Source: Schistocephalus solidus
Lineage: Eukaryota > Platyhelminthes > Cestoda > Diphyllobothriidea > Diphyllobothriidae
Assembly (NCBI GenBank): GCA_017591395.1
Contig: WEDG01002043.1
Coordinates: 1-64,000 of the forward strand
Direction: 5' to 3'
DNA: 64,000 bases
Part shown: positions 1 through 11,154 of the stretch, in pieces
How positions within the stretch are numbered: the first letter of the stretch is position 1
How the letters are laid out: the number at the start of each line of letters is the position of its first letter
The notes under the pieces: model-generated
What the model saw: the letters and a program-made list of their open reading frames with translations, nothing else
What the model was told of the DNA's origin: nothing
Database searches by the model: none
Translations under genes and position numbers: made by a program

Positions 1-85
1 GACGACTGCTTCACGTGCTGCTTCGAACTTCAGCCCAACTGCCATTGTTAATATTTCCGATCAAAACTGGCAAGACATAAATCTC

Positions 86-331
86 GTGGCGCAGTGGGAA
101 GAGCGTTGGACTTCTGCCCAACAAGGTCGTGAGTTTGAGCCTTGGAAGCCAAAGCGCCTTGTGTTGGGTATGGCTGGCTGATGACGGCTAATAACCCAGA
201 AAGGGCCATTCCAGTCTCCCTTTTTCTTTGTCGGTCATGTTATTCTGCCTTTATCTTAAGCTTCCTAACGGCTGCTGATGAGGCTTTTGAGTTAGCCCCA
301 AAGCACAACGGAACGAGTGATCCCTGTAACT
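86..331 (+). mobile_element. tRNA-Arg-derived SINE, copy 1
   Basis: The head resembles a tRNA: an A-box-like stretch (GTGGCGCAGTGGGAAGAGC) at about 86-104, an anticodon-arm-like GTTGGACTTCTGCCCAAC (TCT in the loop, as in tRNA-Arg) and a B-box-like GAGTTTGAGCC at 131-141. A non-tRNA body follows to about 331, where a TA microsatellite begins. The body recurs near 58.2 kb in the same orientation, which supports a dispersed SINE rather than a tRNA gene. The acceptor stem is not recognisable, so it is not a functional tRNA. Confidence 0.7.
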
Positions 332-337
332 GATCGG

Positions 338-381
<44 letters not shown>
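338..381. repeat. (TA)n microsatellite
   Basis: An uninterrupted TA dinucleotide run of about 22 units directly downstream of the SINE body; it may be the SINE tail or a pre-existing tract. Confidence 0.95.
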
Positions 382-383
<2 letters not shown>

Positions 384-1099
384 TGCAAATCCTTTGAATA
401 AATGTCTTATTTTGATAAGATAAGCGCGGACAACAGTATATGAATGTTTGGGAAATCAATCGAAAACAGGGAAAATCGTGAAATATTCACCGGTATTTCC
501 AGGATGAACTAAAAATAATTGTAAAACAATGCCACAAATATCAATCAATACATTTGAGGAAATTTCTCTTGACTTACAAAAATTGCTGTGCTTTCGCTAA
601 CCTGGTGAAATTCTATCTAAATTTAATATTCGCGCGGATATCAAATTTTCACGTTGTTCAAATAAATTACTATTCCTCAACAACATAGTATTCATATTGG
701 CGTTTCCTTTAAATTTAAAATACGCTTAAGATTTTTTTAGATATTTCAAACCGTTGATACATGTGATGATTTTGGTTTGCGAGTGATTCTCAATCTTTCC
801 TTAATTTCGCCATTTTATATGAAAAAGGGCACATAATTTACTTTATTTTGCCTTATCAGAATTCTCAGTTCTGCAATAGTGTTGACGTCCGACAACTGAC
901 AGTTAAGGAGTATGCACGATTGACGACGAATATAAGATAATTTATGATAACAAATGGAACCTGTGTAGGTAAACCGTAACGTTCATTAGTCGCTCACCGT
1001 ACGAGAATAGCGGTAAAGTGTTCTTAACCAGTTCTGATTGACGAAAATAGTGACTTTACCTATTTTCTACCTTGTGGGTAATTTGCACGTCTGAACGGT
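382..1099. other. AT-rich sequence without recognised feature
   Basis: No reading frame, repeat or RNA structure that I can support. Confidence 0.6.
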
Positions 1100-2170
1100 C
1101 ACCAATTCGTCTGTCCTGAACGGTTAATGCACATGGTGCGTCAGCTTAATGACGGGATGACGGCGCGTGTCACTGACAACGGGACCCTATCCGAAGCATT
1201 CGCAGTTACCAACAGAATGAAACAGGGCTGCGTTATTTCCCGAACACTATTCAGTCTCATGTTTTCGGTAATGCTGATGTACACTTACCGCGATGAACAG
1301 CCTGGCATCAGCCTTGTCTTAAGAACTAACGGACACCTTCTCAACAGTCGGTGTATGCAGGCTTCAATGTGCGTGTCTACGGCTACAGTCCAGTACTTGC
1401 TTTTCGCGGACGACTGTGACCTTAACACCGTGAGGAAGGAGGACATGCAAAGGAGTATGGACCTCTTTAAAGCCGACTGCGCCAAATTGGATTAACAATC
1501 AGAACATCCAAAGTGGTTGTCATGTACCAGCCACCACCCGGCCTGGAATACAATGCTCTACGAAACCATTTTAACGGTGCTTAATTCAAAAATGTGAAAA
1601 CCTTCGCTTATATAGGAAGCATGCTGTCACGCAACAGGAGAATCGATGACGATTTCGCCCAACGGATCTCTAAAGTCAGTCAGGCTTTCAGCCGGCTTCA
1701 GGCCTCAGTTTGAAATCACCAAGTATGTCATCTAAAAACCAAACTGATGATGTAAAAGGCCGTCATCTTGAAATCGCTCCTTTCCGGAGTGAAGACCTGG
1801 ACCATCTACTCGAACCAAGCCTCTGCAGAATACTGAAGCTAAGGTAGTAAGACAGGATTCCGGACACTGAAGTCCTGGAGCAGACCAGAATCCTCAGCAT
1901 CCACGCCATGCTTAGGCAAGTGAAACTGCGATATAGCGGCAATCTGGTAAGAATAGACCACGAGTGACTACGCAAATGACTTTTCGAGGGCGATATCAAT
2001 ACGGCTGCTTGCTGACAGGGAGGTCATAAACGACGCTTCAAAGACACTTTGAAGATATCGCTGAAGCAACTGCGAATCAACCCGGCAACCTGGGCAGACA
2101 TTGCCTTGGATAAAACGGCATTGAGAAGACCCCTAAAGACTGGTGTAGCAATCTATGAGGCCAACCGTAT
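1100..2170 (+). pseudogene. Zinc-finger LINE reverse transcriptase, 3' half, decayed
   Basis: This is the palm to C-terminal part of a non-LTR retrotransposon reverse transcriptase. The longest open stretch (1127-1495) reads MHMVRQLNDGMTARVTDNG, then a KQGC block and the catalytic FADD at 1403-1414. Similarity continues past a stop at 1495 through a frameshifted LTISTDKT-like stretch, FAYIGSMLSRNRRIDDD near 1600-1655 and further decayed segments to the start of the zinc-finger region. The element is 5'-truncated: the fingers subdomain and endonuclease are missing. Many stops and frameshifts make it non-functional although FADD is intact. I place it near the RTE group by its endonuclease style in sibling fragments of this window; the clade is not proven. 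Confidence 0.85.
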
Positions 2171-2239
2171 CACCGCCGCCAAGGCCAAAAGAGAAACACG
2201 AAAGTCACCAGCGCCTTGAACCAAAACCGCCAATGCACA

Positions 2240-2850
2240 GGCCCTGTCAGCATGCCCTCGCTGTCAACGCATCTTCTTCGCGCGAATCAGCCTGGCTGGA
2301 CATCGTCGGACGCAAAGCACCCGCAATCCGACAATTCCAACTTTTACGGCAAATCATGCCATCACCTTTTCAGATTCCCCCACACTCACTCCTGGCATCA
2401 ATTCCCTTAATCCCACCATCATAGAGACCACATCCCTCTTCTCATCGCCTGTTACTCCCCACCGCAACCACCACCGCCGTCGTCTTCACTACCAAGACCG
2501 CCATCAGGGATGGGGACTCCCTCCTATACTGTCCTCAATGCAACCGCAGATTCTTCTCACGAATCGGCATGGTCTTTCACTTGCGAATCCATCGTACAGA
2601 GACTGGTACACAAGTGCCTGGAGCTCCAGCACATAGCAGAGATCGTCGCCTCAACTGTCCTTACTGTCCTCGTTCTTTTATTCACCGGATGGGCCCTTTC
2701 GGTCACATGCGCATCCATGCAAACAGAATTCACCACCATTCTGACAACACCGACACATCATGCACACCCTCCGTTCCAGCCATTCTTACCGCCAGCCCCA
2801 CCCCCACTACCATGAATGACAACCCCAAGCCTCTTCCCAGCCATTAAGGC
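2240..2850 (+). pseudogene. C-terminal C2H2 zinc-finger domain of the LINE
   Basis: Three C2H2-like fingers can be read in shifted frames: one near 2250-2318 (CPRCQRIFFARISLAGHR), one near 2525-2595 (CPQCNRRFFSRIGMVFHLRIH) and one near 2656-2726 (CPYCPRSFIHRMGPFGHMRIH). The linker HRTETGT and a Pro/Thr-rich spacer separate them. The fingers follow the reverse transcriptase in the same orientation, so they are the nucleic-acid-binding tail of the retrotransposon protein, not a host transcription factor. At least two frameshifts break the reading. Alternative: a host zinc-finger gene, unlikely given the adjacent RT and the second copy at 3.5-4.2 kb. Confidence 0.8.
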
Positions 2851-2861
2851 CACATTAAGAA

Positions 2862-2975
2862 GGAGCCATTTTAGCCTGACTCTCAGTCTGTTAGTGAGCC
2901 ATTCCACACAAATCATACATTGGGCTGACTGCGTGATCCGAGTTATCATGTTACTTGGCAACATTCCAGCAACGG
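2862..2975 (+). repeat. LINE 3' tail repeat, copy 1
   Basis: A stretch with AGCCATT, then ACATTGGGCTGA, then TTGGCAAC recurs at 3232-3340 and, more diverged, at 8640-8745. The first two lie just downstream of the zinc-finger domain, so this is probably 3' untranslated sequence of the LINE. Confidence 0.5.
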
Positions 2976-3231
2976 TTTTTAGCTCACCGTGACAGTTTCA
3001 AGCTCGTCAGATTGTTTATATTGATCGTAATGAGCTTAGATTTTGACCTTAATCTCTCTCTTTCTCTTGCCCCCACAATCAGATCACCATCCGAGCCAGT
3101 CAGTTGTCTAATGCCGAAGTTGCTGCATTTGCTGATGGGTCAGCGTACCCGTTTTCAAGCGTCACTGCATGACCTGGCGCCGATTACGCACACACCAGAA
3201 TTTACTTACTCACAGGATATAGAGGAACCAT

Positions 3232-3340
3232 CGCCGTCTGACTCCCAGTCCACTGGTAAGCCAATCTACACACACAGCACATACATTGGGCTGATGGCGT
3301 GGTTTGTTTAAATCGTCAGATTGGCAGCCTTCCAAGACGC
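3232..3340 (+). repeat. LINE 3' tail repeat, copy 2
   Basis: Shares ACATTGGGCTGA and the flanking AGCCA / TTGGCA pattern with copy 1; offset of about 365 bp suggests a tandem duplication in the tail. Confidence 0.5.
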
Positions 3341-3454
3341 AGTGTCTAGGAAACCGGGTTTAATAAGGTACATTATGATGATTTTGAGTGTGTTGTCTAT
3401 GTTTTAGGGTAGATGGTGTGCACTGATGCTGCTTAGCCTCCATTGGTTTACCGA

Positions 3455-4200
3455 AGTTTGTCGTGAAGGCGCATGTGTCCTAATAGGCCCATGCGGTGTG
3501 TAAATGCGCGTGGGATCAGTGATGATAGTGGAAAAGCGTGGTAACTGTATGTCGGAGCCCAATGCACTGTTTCACCAGCCTCCGTGCGATGGATTCACAA
3601 GTGACCGACCAGGCTGATGCGTGAGTTTAAGTTGCGGGTGCGTTGTGGGCAGGAGAAATTGGAAGACGCTTGGGGGATGTGATTCATGGTGTTGGGGGTG
3701 GCAGTGGTGGTAAGAATGGCAGGAGTGAAGTGTGTGCATGGTGAATCGGTGTTGTTGGTATTGCGGTGAATTCCGCGTTCATGAATGTGCATGTGACTGA
3801 ATAGGCCCGATGCGATGATTGAATGCGCGAGGACAGTAAGGGCAGTGGAGGCGACGATCTCTGCTGTGTGTTGGTGCTCCAAGTACTGGTTCGCCAGTCT
3901 CTGTACGATGTATTTGAAAGTGACTGACCAGGCCGATGCGTGAGGTGAATGTGCGGACGCATTGAGGACAGGTTAGGAGAGAATCCACATCGCTAATGGT
4001 GTTTGTGGTGGTGGTGGTGGCCGGGAAGGCGAAGGCGGTGGTGGTTGCGGTGATGGGGGTAACATGCGCGCTGACCGTGATAACATACGGCAGAATGTTC
4101 GTCGAGCTGGCGCGCACAAAGTCATCACGCCGGAAATAACAAGAGCAGTGTCGATGAGTTGGGCTTTCTTGGGTCGATACCTGTGCTGCTTGTAACTTCC
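3455..4200 (-). pseudogene. Inverted second copy of the LINE zinc-finger domain
   Basis: On the minus strand the region reads, from 4117 downward, a Thr-rich segment, then CPQCVRTFTSRIGLVSHFQIH, the linker HRTETGEPV, then CPYCPRAFNHRIGP, and in another frame CPQRTRNLNSRISLVGHL near 3600. These are the same finger and linker types as at 2.2-2.85 kb on the plus strand, so the two LINE tails lie tail to tail. The reverse transcriptase is absent. Several frameshifts are present. It ends near 3455 with a last finger-like GHMRLHD. Confidence 0.8.
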
Positions 4201-4212
4201 TGTCAAACCCAT

Positions 4213-5640
4213 CTACACCTCTTTGTTTTTAATGCTTAATGACGATGAACGTCTTAAGCACATGCCAATTTACAGAAAGGTTGTATAATCTAACTCAGAG
4301 TATACCCATATTGGCGCCTATGCACAAACGCGTCGTCTATGAATTTCGAATTTTGGGTTGCGTAGATTCCGTTTGAATCTGAAACAGTATGTAAGCTAAT
4401 GAGGTGTTTATTTAGATGAAATAGTCAACTTCAATATATTTTAGGAGCTTGTAGGCATACTCATAATAATATAGATAAATGAAAGCCTCCGCATGCTAAA
4501 TCACGTTAATCAGACCGCAATAGATAAAGTTCAACGAAAAAAGAATTAAAATTATTCGTAACCAATGCATCTACAAGACACAGAAGATATATTCTTAACA
4601 CAAAATTCTTATTTTCGTAATCTGTTAGCATCCATTTAGGTCATTAGCCCAGTAGTTCCAGTAAACTGGTTCCAAAACTTCTGCACTTATTAAACGCGAC
4701 CGACATACTTATTAGAACCCATATATATCCCTTCAATTTACGCGGCATATATAAGCATATTATCCGTGGTCATGCATTTGACATGGAATATTGGTTCTTG
4801 TGCGCTTTTTGGCTAAAACGTCAGTGCAAATATACGATCAAGCAATAAAGACGTAAACTCAGGTTACGATGGTAAGCAGGACAGCATAGTCATCAGCTGT
4901 TTCAAAAGAGGTTTACAATAAAAAAATGAGGCCACGTTTCGTTAATGCTATAACGTTGGAATGCCCAGGCACGCATTGGCAGATGTTAACCTAGATGCCA
5001 AAAAATGAATGCCCTAACAACTTTGTACATCAGTGCGTGAAGCGGCAAGAGTTCAAAGAGAAATGTATTTCAAACAACATGGTTACCTAGGCACCCAACA
5101 CCTGGTGAATTCTGTCATACATGAAAAAATGTATATGAACTTATCGAAAGGTAGCGGAGAAAACACTCCACCTCTGCCTAATGCTCACAAAATTTGCACC
5201 CCAGGGACGGGTTTTCTATTTTGTTAGAAAAGTTGTTGTCTACAAAATAATTTTGTTTTGCTTTGATGTCGTTTAGTGTTGGCAAACTTGGAAAATAACT
5301 TAACCTGCATCAGGAACATCATTAAGTGGTAAGAAGACGAGACCTATCCCAGGTGGCCATGCACACGGTGGACACCGAAAAAAATTTGCGTGAGAGAACA
5401 CTATGATTGTGTGCACATACTCAATTTAATAAAACCACTTCAGCTGCCTGCATTTTATTGCATGTGCCGGTGGCCATCATCCCTCTGCCGATGATCAGAA
5501 GACGAACTGAAAGTTTGTTTTTTTCCCCTTACCACCCACACCCTGGCAACACAACGATTTGCTATAATGCAACGCTTGTTCCACTTAATTTCACAATGAT
5601 ATAAATGTAAAGGCCTGACGAGAGTTTATCGAACGTTACG
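4213..5640. other. No recognised feature
   Basis: AT-rich sequence; short open frames such as 5033-5227 show no domain, signal or repeat match elsewhere in the window. Confidence 0.5.
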
Positions 5641-5659
5641 AGATGCTAAACAAATGTTT

Positions 5660-6592
5660 TTTTGTTTTTTTCAGTCCGAAATGTTGAAACTCCAAAACAG
5701 TCGGAAAATCCCATGGTTTTCAAGGCCCACAATGAGTACCTACGAATCAACAGCAAAATTGTGGAGGCGAAAATGCGCTCCAGGTTAAGCGAGACATTTA
5801 TTTGGGGAAAGGCGTACCCAAACTCCTATAAGAGAGGAATGCAGAGCAGTGGTATGATTATTACTTGAGATTCCTTAAAAGATACGCCGAAATGATCTTG
5901 AAAGCATTCATGTAAAGGTGACAAAACTGGGGTGTCAGCATGCGGCCATACTCTTCCAACTGGCTGAAAACGAGAAACGGGAATTTCAGAAAATTTGCTA
6001 TTCATTGCAGATAAATGGAACAAAATAAAGATAGTTTCCTTTCTATGGCGTTTATGCGAAGGCAGACACCGTTTTGAAACCTTCTGTAGACCCAATTCGC
6101 TACGTACACAATTATTCGTTTTTATCTCTTGATAAGATGTTGATCGAAGCCTTATTACTTGGTCCTCAGATTTTCTGACGCATCGTTAACCCAGCCAGCT
6201 AGAGCTAAAAAAACAGTTCTACATCCTCCTGATAGAAACGACTGACCTTCAGCCAGTTTCGGCCAATAGCTTTCAAGAATTCAAGTCTACGCTACTTAAT
6301 TACTCTTACCAATACTTGAATAACGAACAGAAATGTCGAGGCTTGGACATAAACTCACTCATGCAGAAATTAAAACATATCCGGTAAAACAAAGATTACC
6401 TCATTATGGAGCCAGATAAGGGAACTGGCGTTGCTATAATGAAAATAAAAGAGTATGCTATGAAAATGCTATTAATTCTGTCAGACAAGCAACAATATAG
6501 AAAGACAGAAAGGGAGAATAATCGTACGGATAAGGGCAATTTTTTCAGATAAGATTTAAATGTGTCTATGTACGTGCTCACTTTTCACCAAA
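5660..6592 (+). pseudogene. Penelope-like element, N-terminal half (decayed)
   Basis: The right part (6280-6590) reads FKSTLLNYSYQYLNNEQ, a stop, then IMEPDKGTGVAIMKIKEY and LSDKQQYRK. PDKGxGV followed by an acidic/aromatic stretch and LSD is the N-terminal reverse-transcriptase motif of Penelope-like elements. The upstream part (5890-6020) contains HVKVTKLGCQHAAILFQLAE, plausible for the N-terminal extension. Stops interrupt it. The matching C-terminal half starts at about 9040, separated by a stretch with an inserted LINE endonuclease fragment, so this may be the front of the same element. Confidence 0.55.
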
Positions 6593-6599
6593 ATTGCAC

Positions 6600-7105
6600 A
6601 ATCGGTGCGCGCTGGCCCGGTGTTCATGGAAGATCCTTCGAAATGACTATAATAAAGCTTGAAATATTTAAAAAAAATTGCGGATGTATTGAATTCTGAT
6701 ATATACACAAAGACAATTTCTAATTTACCAAATATATTTTAAAATGATCAAAACAGTGACAACTACCTACAGCTTCTTATGATTTTAAACTATATGCTGT
6801 AAATTTGTGAACCCATCAGAAAAATGAATGTTTTAGATTGAACAGCCTTCAGTTTGATCATTTGAATCCGTTTAATAATCAAAAAAGACTGGAACCTTCG
6901 GAAATTTGCACATTTTTGCACATTTTCACATTGTCGGTGACTCACAATGAAATCCTCTTGGCTGGCAAATATTTGATAAAAACTGAGGTTTACAATATCT
7001 GGATGATCGCCACTTCTATGAATATTTCGACTTGTTGCGATTGCACACCTCCCATCTCCTTGACTCTCCCAAAACTCCAAGAATATAACGATGTTTAGAT
7101 TGCCA
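6600..7105. other. No recognised feature
   Basis: AT-rich; overlapping short frames on both strands at 6790-7098 without recognisable motif. Confidence 0.5.
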
Positions 7106-7560
7106 TACTCTCCAGGCTGCTCAGGTGAGTCTATTCACAAAAGCAGCCTGGAATGTTCGTTCCCTTTTAGACAATCCTAGCAGCAACCGGTCAATATGAA
7201 GGACGGCGATAGTCGCGCGGGAACTGGCGCGTTATAAGGTGGACATTGCTGCTCTTAGCGAGTACCGATTCTCTGAGTTTCGTCAGCTGCAGGAGGTGGG
7301 TGCCGGCTACACCTTCTTCTGGAGCGGCCGGCCAAAGGCAGAGCAACGCTACGCTGGTGTTTCCTTCGCCATCCGGAATGACCTCGTGGGAAGTCTGCCG
7401 GTCTGCCGCAGGGTATCGATGATCGCCTGATGAGCCTCCGCCTGCCTCTCATGGGGGACAAGTTAGTCACCATCATTGGCGCCTACGCTCCCCCAATGAA
7501 GAGCTCTGACGCGGTGAAGGACAAATTCTATGAGGACCTGCATGCCCTGCTGGCAACTGT
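7106..7560 (+). pseudogene. LINE endonuclease domain, N-terminal fragment
   Basis: The reading starts with AWNVRSLLDNPSSNRS near 7150 (start of the exonuclease-endonuclease-phosphatase fold), continues with VDIAALSEYRFSE, VGAGYTFFWSGRPKAEQRYA and, after a frameshift at about 7410, [20 protein letters not shown] and [14 protein letters not shown]. This is the apurinic-type endonuclease of the same zinc-finger LINE family as at 1-4 kb. It stops abruptly at about 7560, before the GDFN catalytic block. A minus-strand sibling lies at 29.9-31.4 kb. Confidence 0.8.
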
Positions 7561-8639
7561 GCCGGTAAAAGGACTGCATTTGGCATGAAAAACAACCCAA
7601 GCAAGAAGGAAGTTAGTGGGCTTGCATTCCAGACAAACACTTGCACCAGAAACGCAATCAGCAATCAGCAATGATTGCCCACACCAGACATGAATTGAGC
7701 CATGAATTATTTGAAGCCTGGACGACAGATGAAAAGTCAGTCAATTGATGTATCTATCTGGTGACAGAATACAAACCCATTTGCAGTCACCTCTCCATTT
7801 GGTTGCTTCTTTTATATCTGACGAAGGACAGCCGGATAATTTCAAAAGCTCATACAAATAAAAATTATGTTCCGTAGATTGATCAATATTCTTCTTTACT
7901 CCTGCATAAACCAGATATTAGAAAGTTCACCCTTATTCTTGAAAAATGTAAACACGTTCTGCATCGTACTTATAAGCTTCTTTCCACACGATAACAAAAA
8001 CGTACAAATATTTGCGTTCGTGAACAGATATATGAAAAACGTAGTGATGCTCCTGTGCCTGAAATAGCCGGGTCCTACTTATCACGGCTAGGGCCGAGTG
8101 GTGAAGCGGCTTATCAAGCAGATGACGAGAAAATTAATGAAACACGGACAGCCGCGCCCTCAAATACAAGCGGTCAACCTGGAGGTGAGTTGAAGAGAGT
8201 GTGTTCACGTTCCTCGTGATTTCCTTTCCTAGGAAATTGAAAATACAAACTCTTTTCTGGTTAATCACAGAAAAGCACATAAAAAGAACAATTTTGGAAC
8301 AGCAAGTGATTAATTTACAACCATAAAAACACGAATCTCTTAATTGGTCGTAAAACCCTCACCTTAAGACATAACATAGCGAGTGCTACGACATGAAATA
8401 TGCTTTGGCACCACATCATTGGAGAGTTTGGCCATCGGTTTCGATAATGTCCACCGTACGCTCCACAGCTTTTAACTGCATCTAGCGCCTCTCTCCTCCT
8501 CGCAGAACTGAGCCCGATGTCATGACAGAGTCAAGATTACCGGGGCGGGAGTGGGCGAATGTGTCTGGCTCTGCCTGAGCCGCCCATATGCACGTCCTTA
8601 CAGTTGGCTCGGATCCCCCGGTGTGGAAATGCTATGGGA
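7561..8639. other. No recognised feature
   Basis: AT-rich sequence without supported gene. The open frame 7867-8067 shows no motif. Confidence 0.5.
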
Positions 8640-8745
8640 GCCCCGTTTCGAAGGAGCCATTGCAGCCACCCAGTCAGCCACACAGCACAAAAACACACCG
8701 GGCTAAACGCGCAGTCCAAGGGATCCTGTCAGTTTGGCAATCTTA
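8640..8745 (+). repeat. LINE 3' tail repeat, copy 3 (diverged)
   Basis: GGAGCCATTGCAGCC, CAGTCAGCCACACAGCACA, ACCGGGCTAAACGCG and GTTTGGCAA follow the same order as the tail repeats at 2862 and 3232, without an adjacent zinc-finger domain. Confidence 0.4.
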
Positions 8746-9039
8746 CAAGTAACAGCTTTTAGTGCTGTTATCACCTCAGCTTGTTTTTTGTAAGGAAAAT
8801 GCGTTCAGCCGTTGAGATAACTCTTCAGTCCCATTCCCAGACCCCAGCCATATTCCGATCAGTGAAATTGCGGGGAATGAGTACCAAATTGATCGAGATC
8901 AATCAACCCTGTCATTGATTCAAACGAATACTGAAAAAAATTGACGTAAGCATCAGGTAAGGAGCAATTAATATACTGATGTAGAAATTTTATTGACTTG
9001 CATGCCCATCATTATTGTTTTTCAGTCGATTTTAATGCT

Positions 9040-10540
9040 TTCGCAGCACGCAGCTACTGAGATACCTTCGCACCTATTAAAAACGTCAAAAACCTATACT
9101 TCAACGGCACGAGGATGCTATCTTTGGATGTCTCATGACTTTGTACAAACGTCTATGTCACTGAGATAGTCGATTATCTCTGTAAATACCTATTGACCAT
9201 TAGGCAAGAAATAGGAATACCAACATATGCACTGAAAGAATTATCACAAAGATGTACTTTAAACGTGCAGTTCCTTTTTGAACACGAGCTATACAGACAA
9301 ATAGACGGCGTTGCTATGGGCTCACCACTTGGATCTCTTTAGCCAATGTCTTTTTGGTCAAGTTGGAGAAATTTAAGCTAAGCGGACAGATCATTAAGCT
9401 AAGACACTACGGCCGATACGTCGACGATACTATTGGAGTTGTCACAAAAGAAACAAATGAAGGTGAACCCTTAATCACTGTAAACTAAGCACATCTATCA
9501 TCAAATTCACGTTTGAGATGGAAAGAGGAGGTTCACTGCCTTTTTAGATGTCCTTCTAAGCAGAAGACCTAACAGCAGCATCCGAAGAAGCGTTTATCAA
9601 AAGAAAACCTGGTTTGGGCAATACACGAACTTTGGCAATTTTTTACCTCTCCAACAGAAACGTAGTCTTGTCCGTTGCCTAGCACAGAGAAATAGAAAAA
9701 AATTGTTTGGCAGATATTATCGAGGAAGAGCTTGGGAATATCGAGAACCTACTTCGAGAGAATGGATACCCAGATCGGTTTATTACAAAGCATCTTGTCG
9801 CAAGACCAGTGAAACCTGCCAAGGTTACCGTAGAGAAGAAAACTTTAATAATCTTAGTGCCCTTTCAATTGAATGCAGCTAGTTAACTCCTTAAACGACG
9901 CCTAAACGAAGCCGGTGCACAAACGTTCCCAGCGGCGAAACGTCAGATAGTGTTCTGAAGAAACCCTCGTTTACAAGGCGAAGGTAAGGATAGGTTGCCG
10001 GCTCAGACCACCTCCATGTGCATTTGCGCATTGACATGCTCCTGTGGAGCAGGTTAAATTAGTCGCACGAGTCGACGCCTATCCAAAATAAAAAGAGAAC
10101 GCTCCCCAGCATGGCTGAACAAAGGGGAAGTCAAGAGCGCACAAAGCGCCATCCTTGCACATCTTGTTGACATTGGACATACTGCGGACCCCAGCAAATC
10201 TTTCCATGTAATTAATAAGGTCCCAACAAACTACCTCAAGCTTTTGGGCCAACCTGAACTAGCAGCAGCAGAAGCGACTGCCATTAGGGTGAATAAGCCA
10301 GTCTTAAGCAAGTCCGTTCCTAGCTTGGTTAACGGCCGCTTTACTGCATACATTCTCCCGCGTGATCCCTGTCCTCCCCCTCTTTCTGGAACGCCTTTAC
10401 CAAACACTCACAGCCACTTTTTTTACTGTTTCTTATCACACTGTTTCTTATCATCCTCCCCCTATGCACTCCTCTCATACAACCCACACAAACGGACGAA
10501 TATTACTGATTTCATGTTTTAAATTTCTACTACATTCCAA
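9040..10540 (+). pseudogene. Penelope-like element, reverse transcriptase plus GIY-YIG endonuclease
   Basis: Reading in order: RMLSLDV and TEIVDYLCKYLLTIRQE (9110-9210), YRQIDGVAMGSPLGSL (9290-9340), RYVDDT with catalytic YVDD at 9417-9428, FLDVLLSRRPNSSIRRSVYQ (9540-9600), a connector with ENGYPDRFITKHL (about 9760), and then a GIY-YIG endonuclease near 10020-10235 (CSCGA, a stop, then SRTSRRLSK, SPAWLNKGEVKSAQSAILAH, TADPSKSFHVINKVP). The C-terminal EATAIRVNKPVLS ends the fold, with an open tail to about 10520. The order RT then GIY-YIG is diagnostic of canonical Penelope-like elements. Several stops and frameshifts are visible, so it is inactive. Confidence 0.85.
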
Positions 10541-11150
10541 AGTTTCCCTATAGGTGTTCCGGCCTGAAGAGAAGTTATCTAATGCAAAGCGTATGCTCAC
10601 CAAGTCTTCTATTTTAAGTAAATTCGAGTAAGTAACGTTTCCTTATTTCGAGCATATTTTATGTTTTAGGCGACATATTATATGGGCCTAGTACAGCTGA
10701 AACAATAACAGTTCTTAGGTATTTCACAGACTGACGAAATTTCGCCGTCATGCCTAATTAATTGAAGGCGGCAATCAGCTGTCAGGGCATTGGAGAACAG
10801 AACAAGGGAATCCTTTGATGATATAGTATATTTTACCACGCAAACCTCCAGTTTAGTGAAAAAAAGCCCAGACAACTTATTTTACGTTAAGATTGAAAAA
10901 TCACAGTGGTATTTACATATGCTGGTTCGCATACGAGGTTAAAATCAGCAGTTTCATGCTGGATTGACATGTCACCGATTGATTAAGGGACTCAAACGTC
11001 CCCTCCTACATTGGTGCTCACTCTCGAACACTGCATGCAGCTACACAGTGGCTAGTTGGATAAGCAGTTTAACATCACCGACAAAGAACTAAGAGACTGG
11101 AGTGAGTTTTAAGGAAGATTGAGTAATTGTCTGAAAAAGGCAGACACAAA
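10541..11150. other. No recognised feature
   Basis: AT-rich; no supported motif on either strand. Confidence 0.5.
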
Positions 11151-11154
11151 GACA

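Noticed and set aside
2155..2424. 89-codon frame upstream of the zinc fingers as a separate protein
   Set aside because: It is the frameshifted linker of the LINE protein.
8085..8125. A-box-like GGGCCGAGTGGTGAAGCGG resembling tRNA-Leu/Ser
   Set aside because: No B box at the right distance and no foldable arms.
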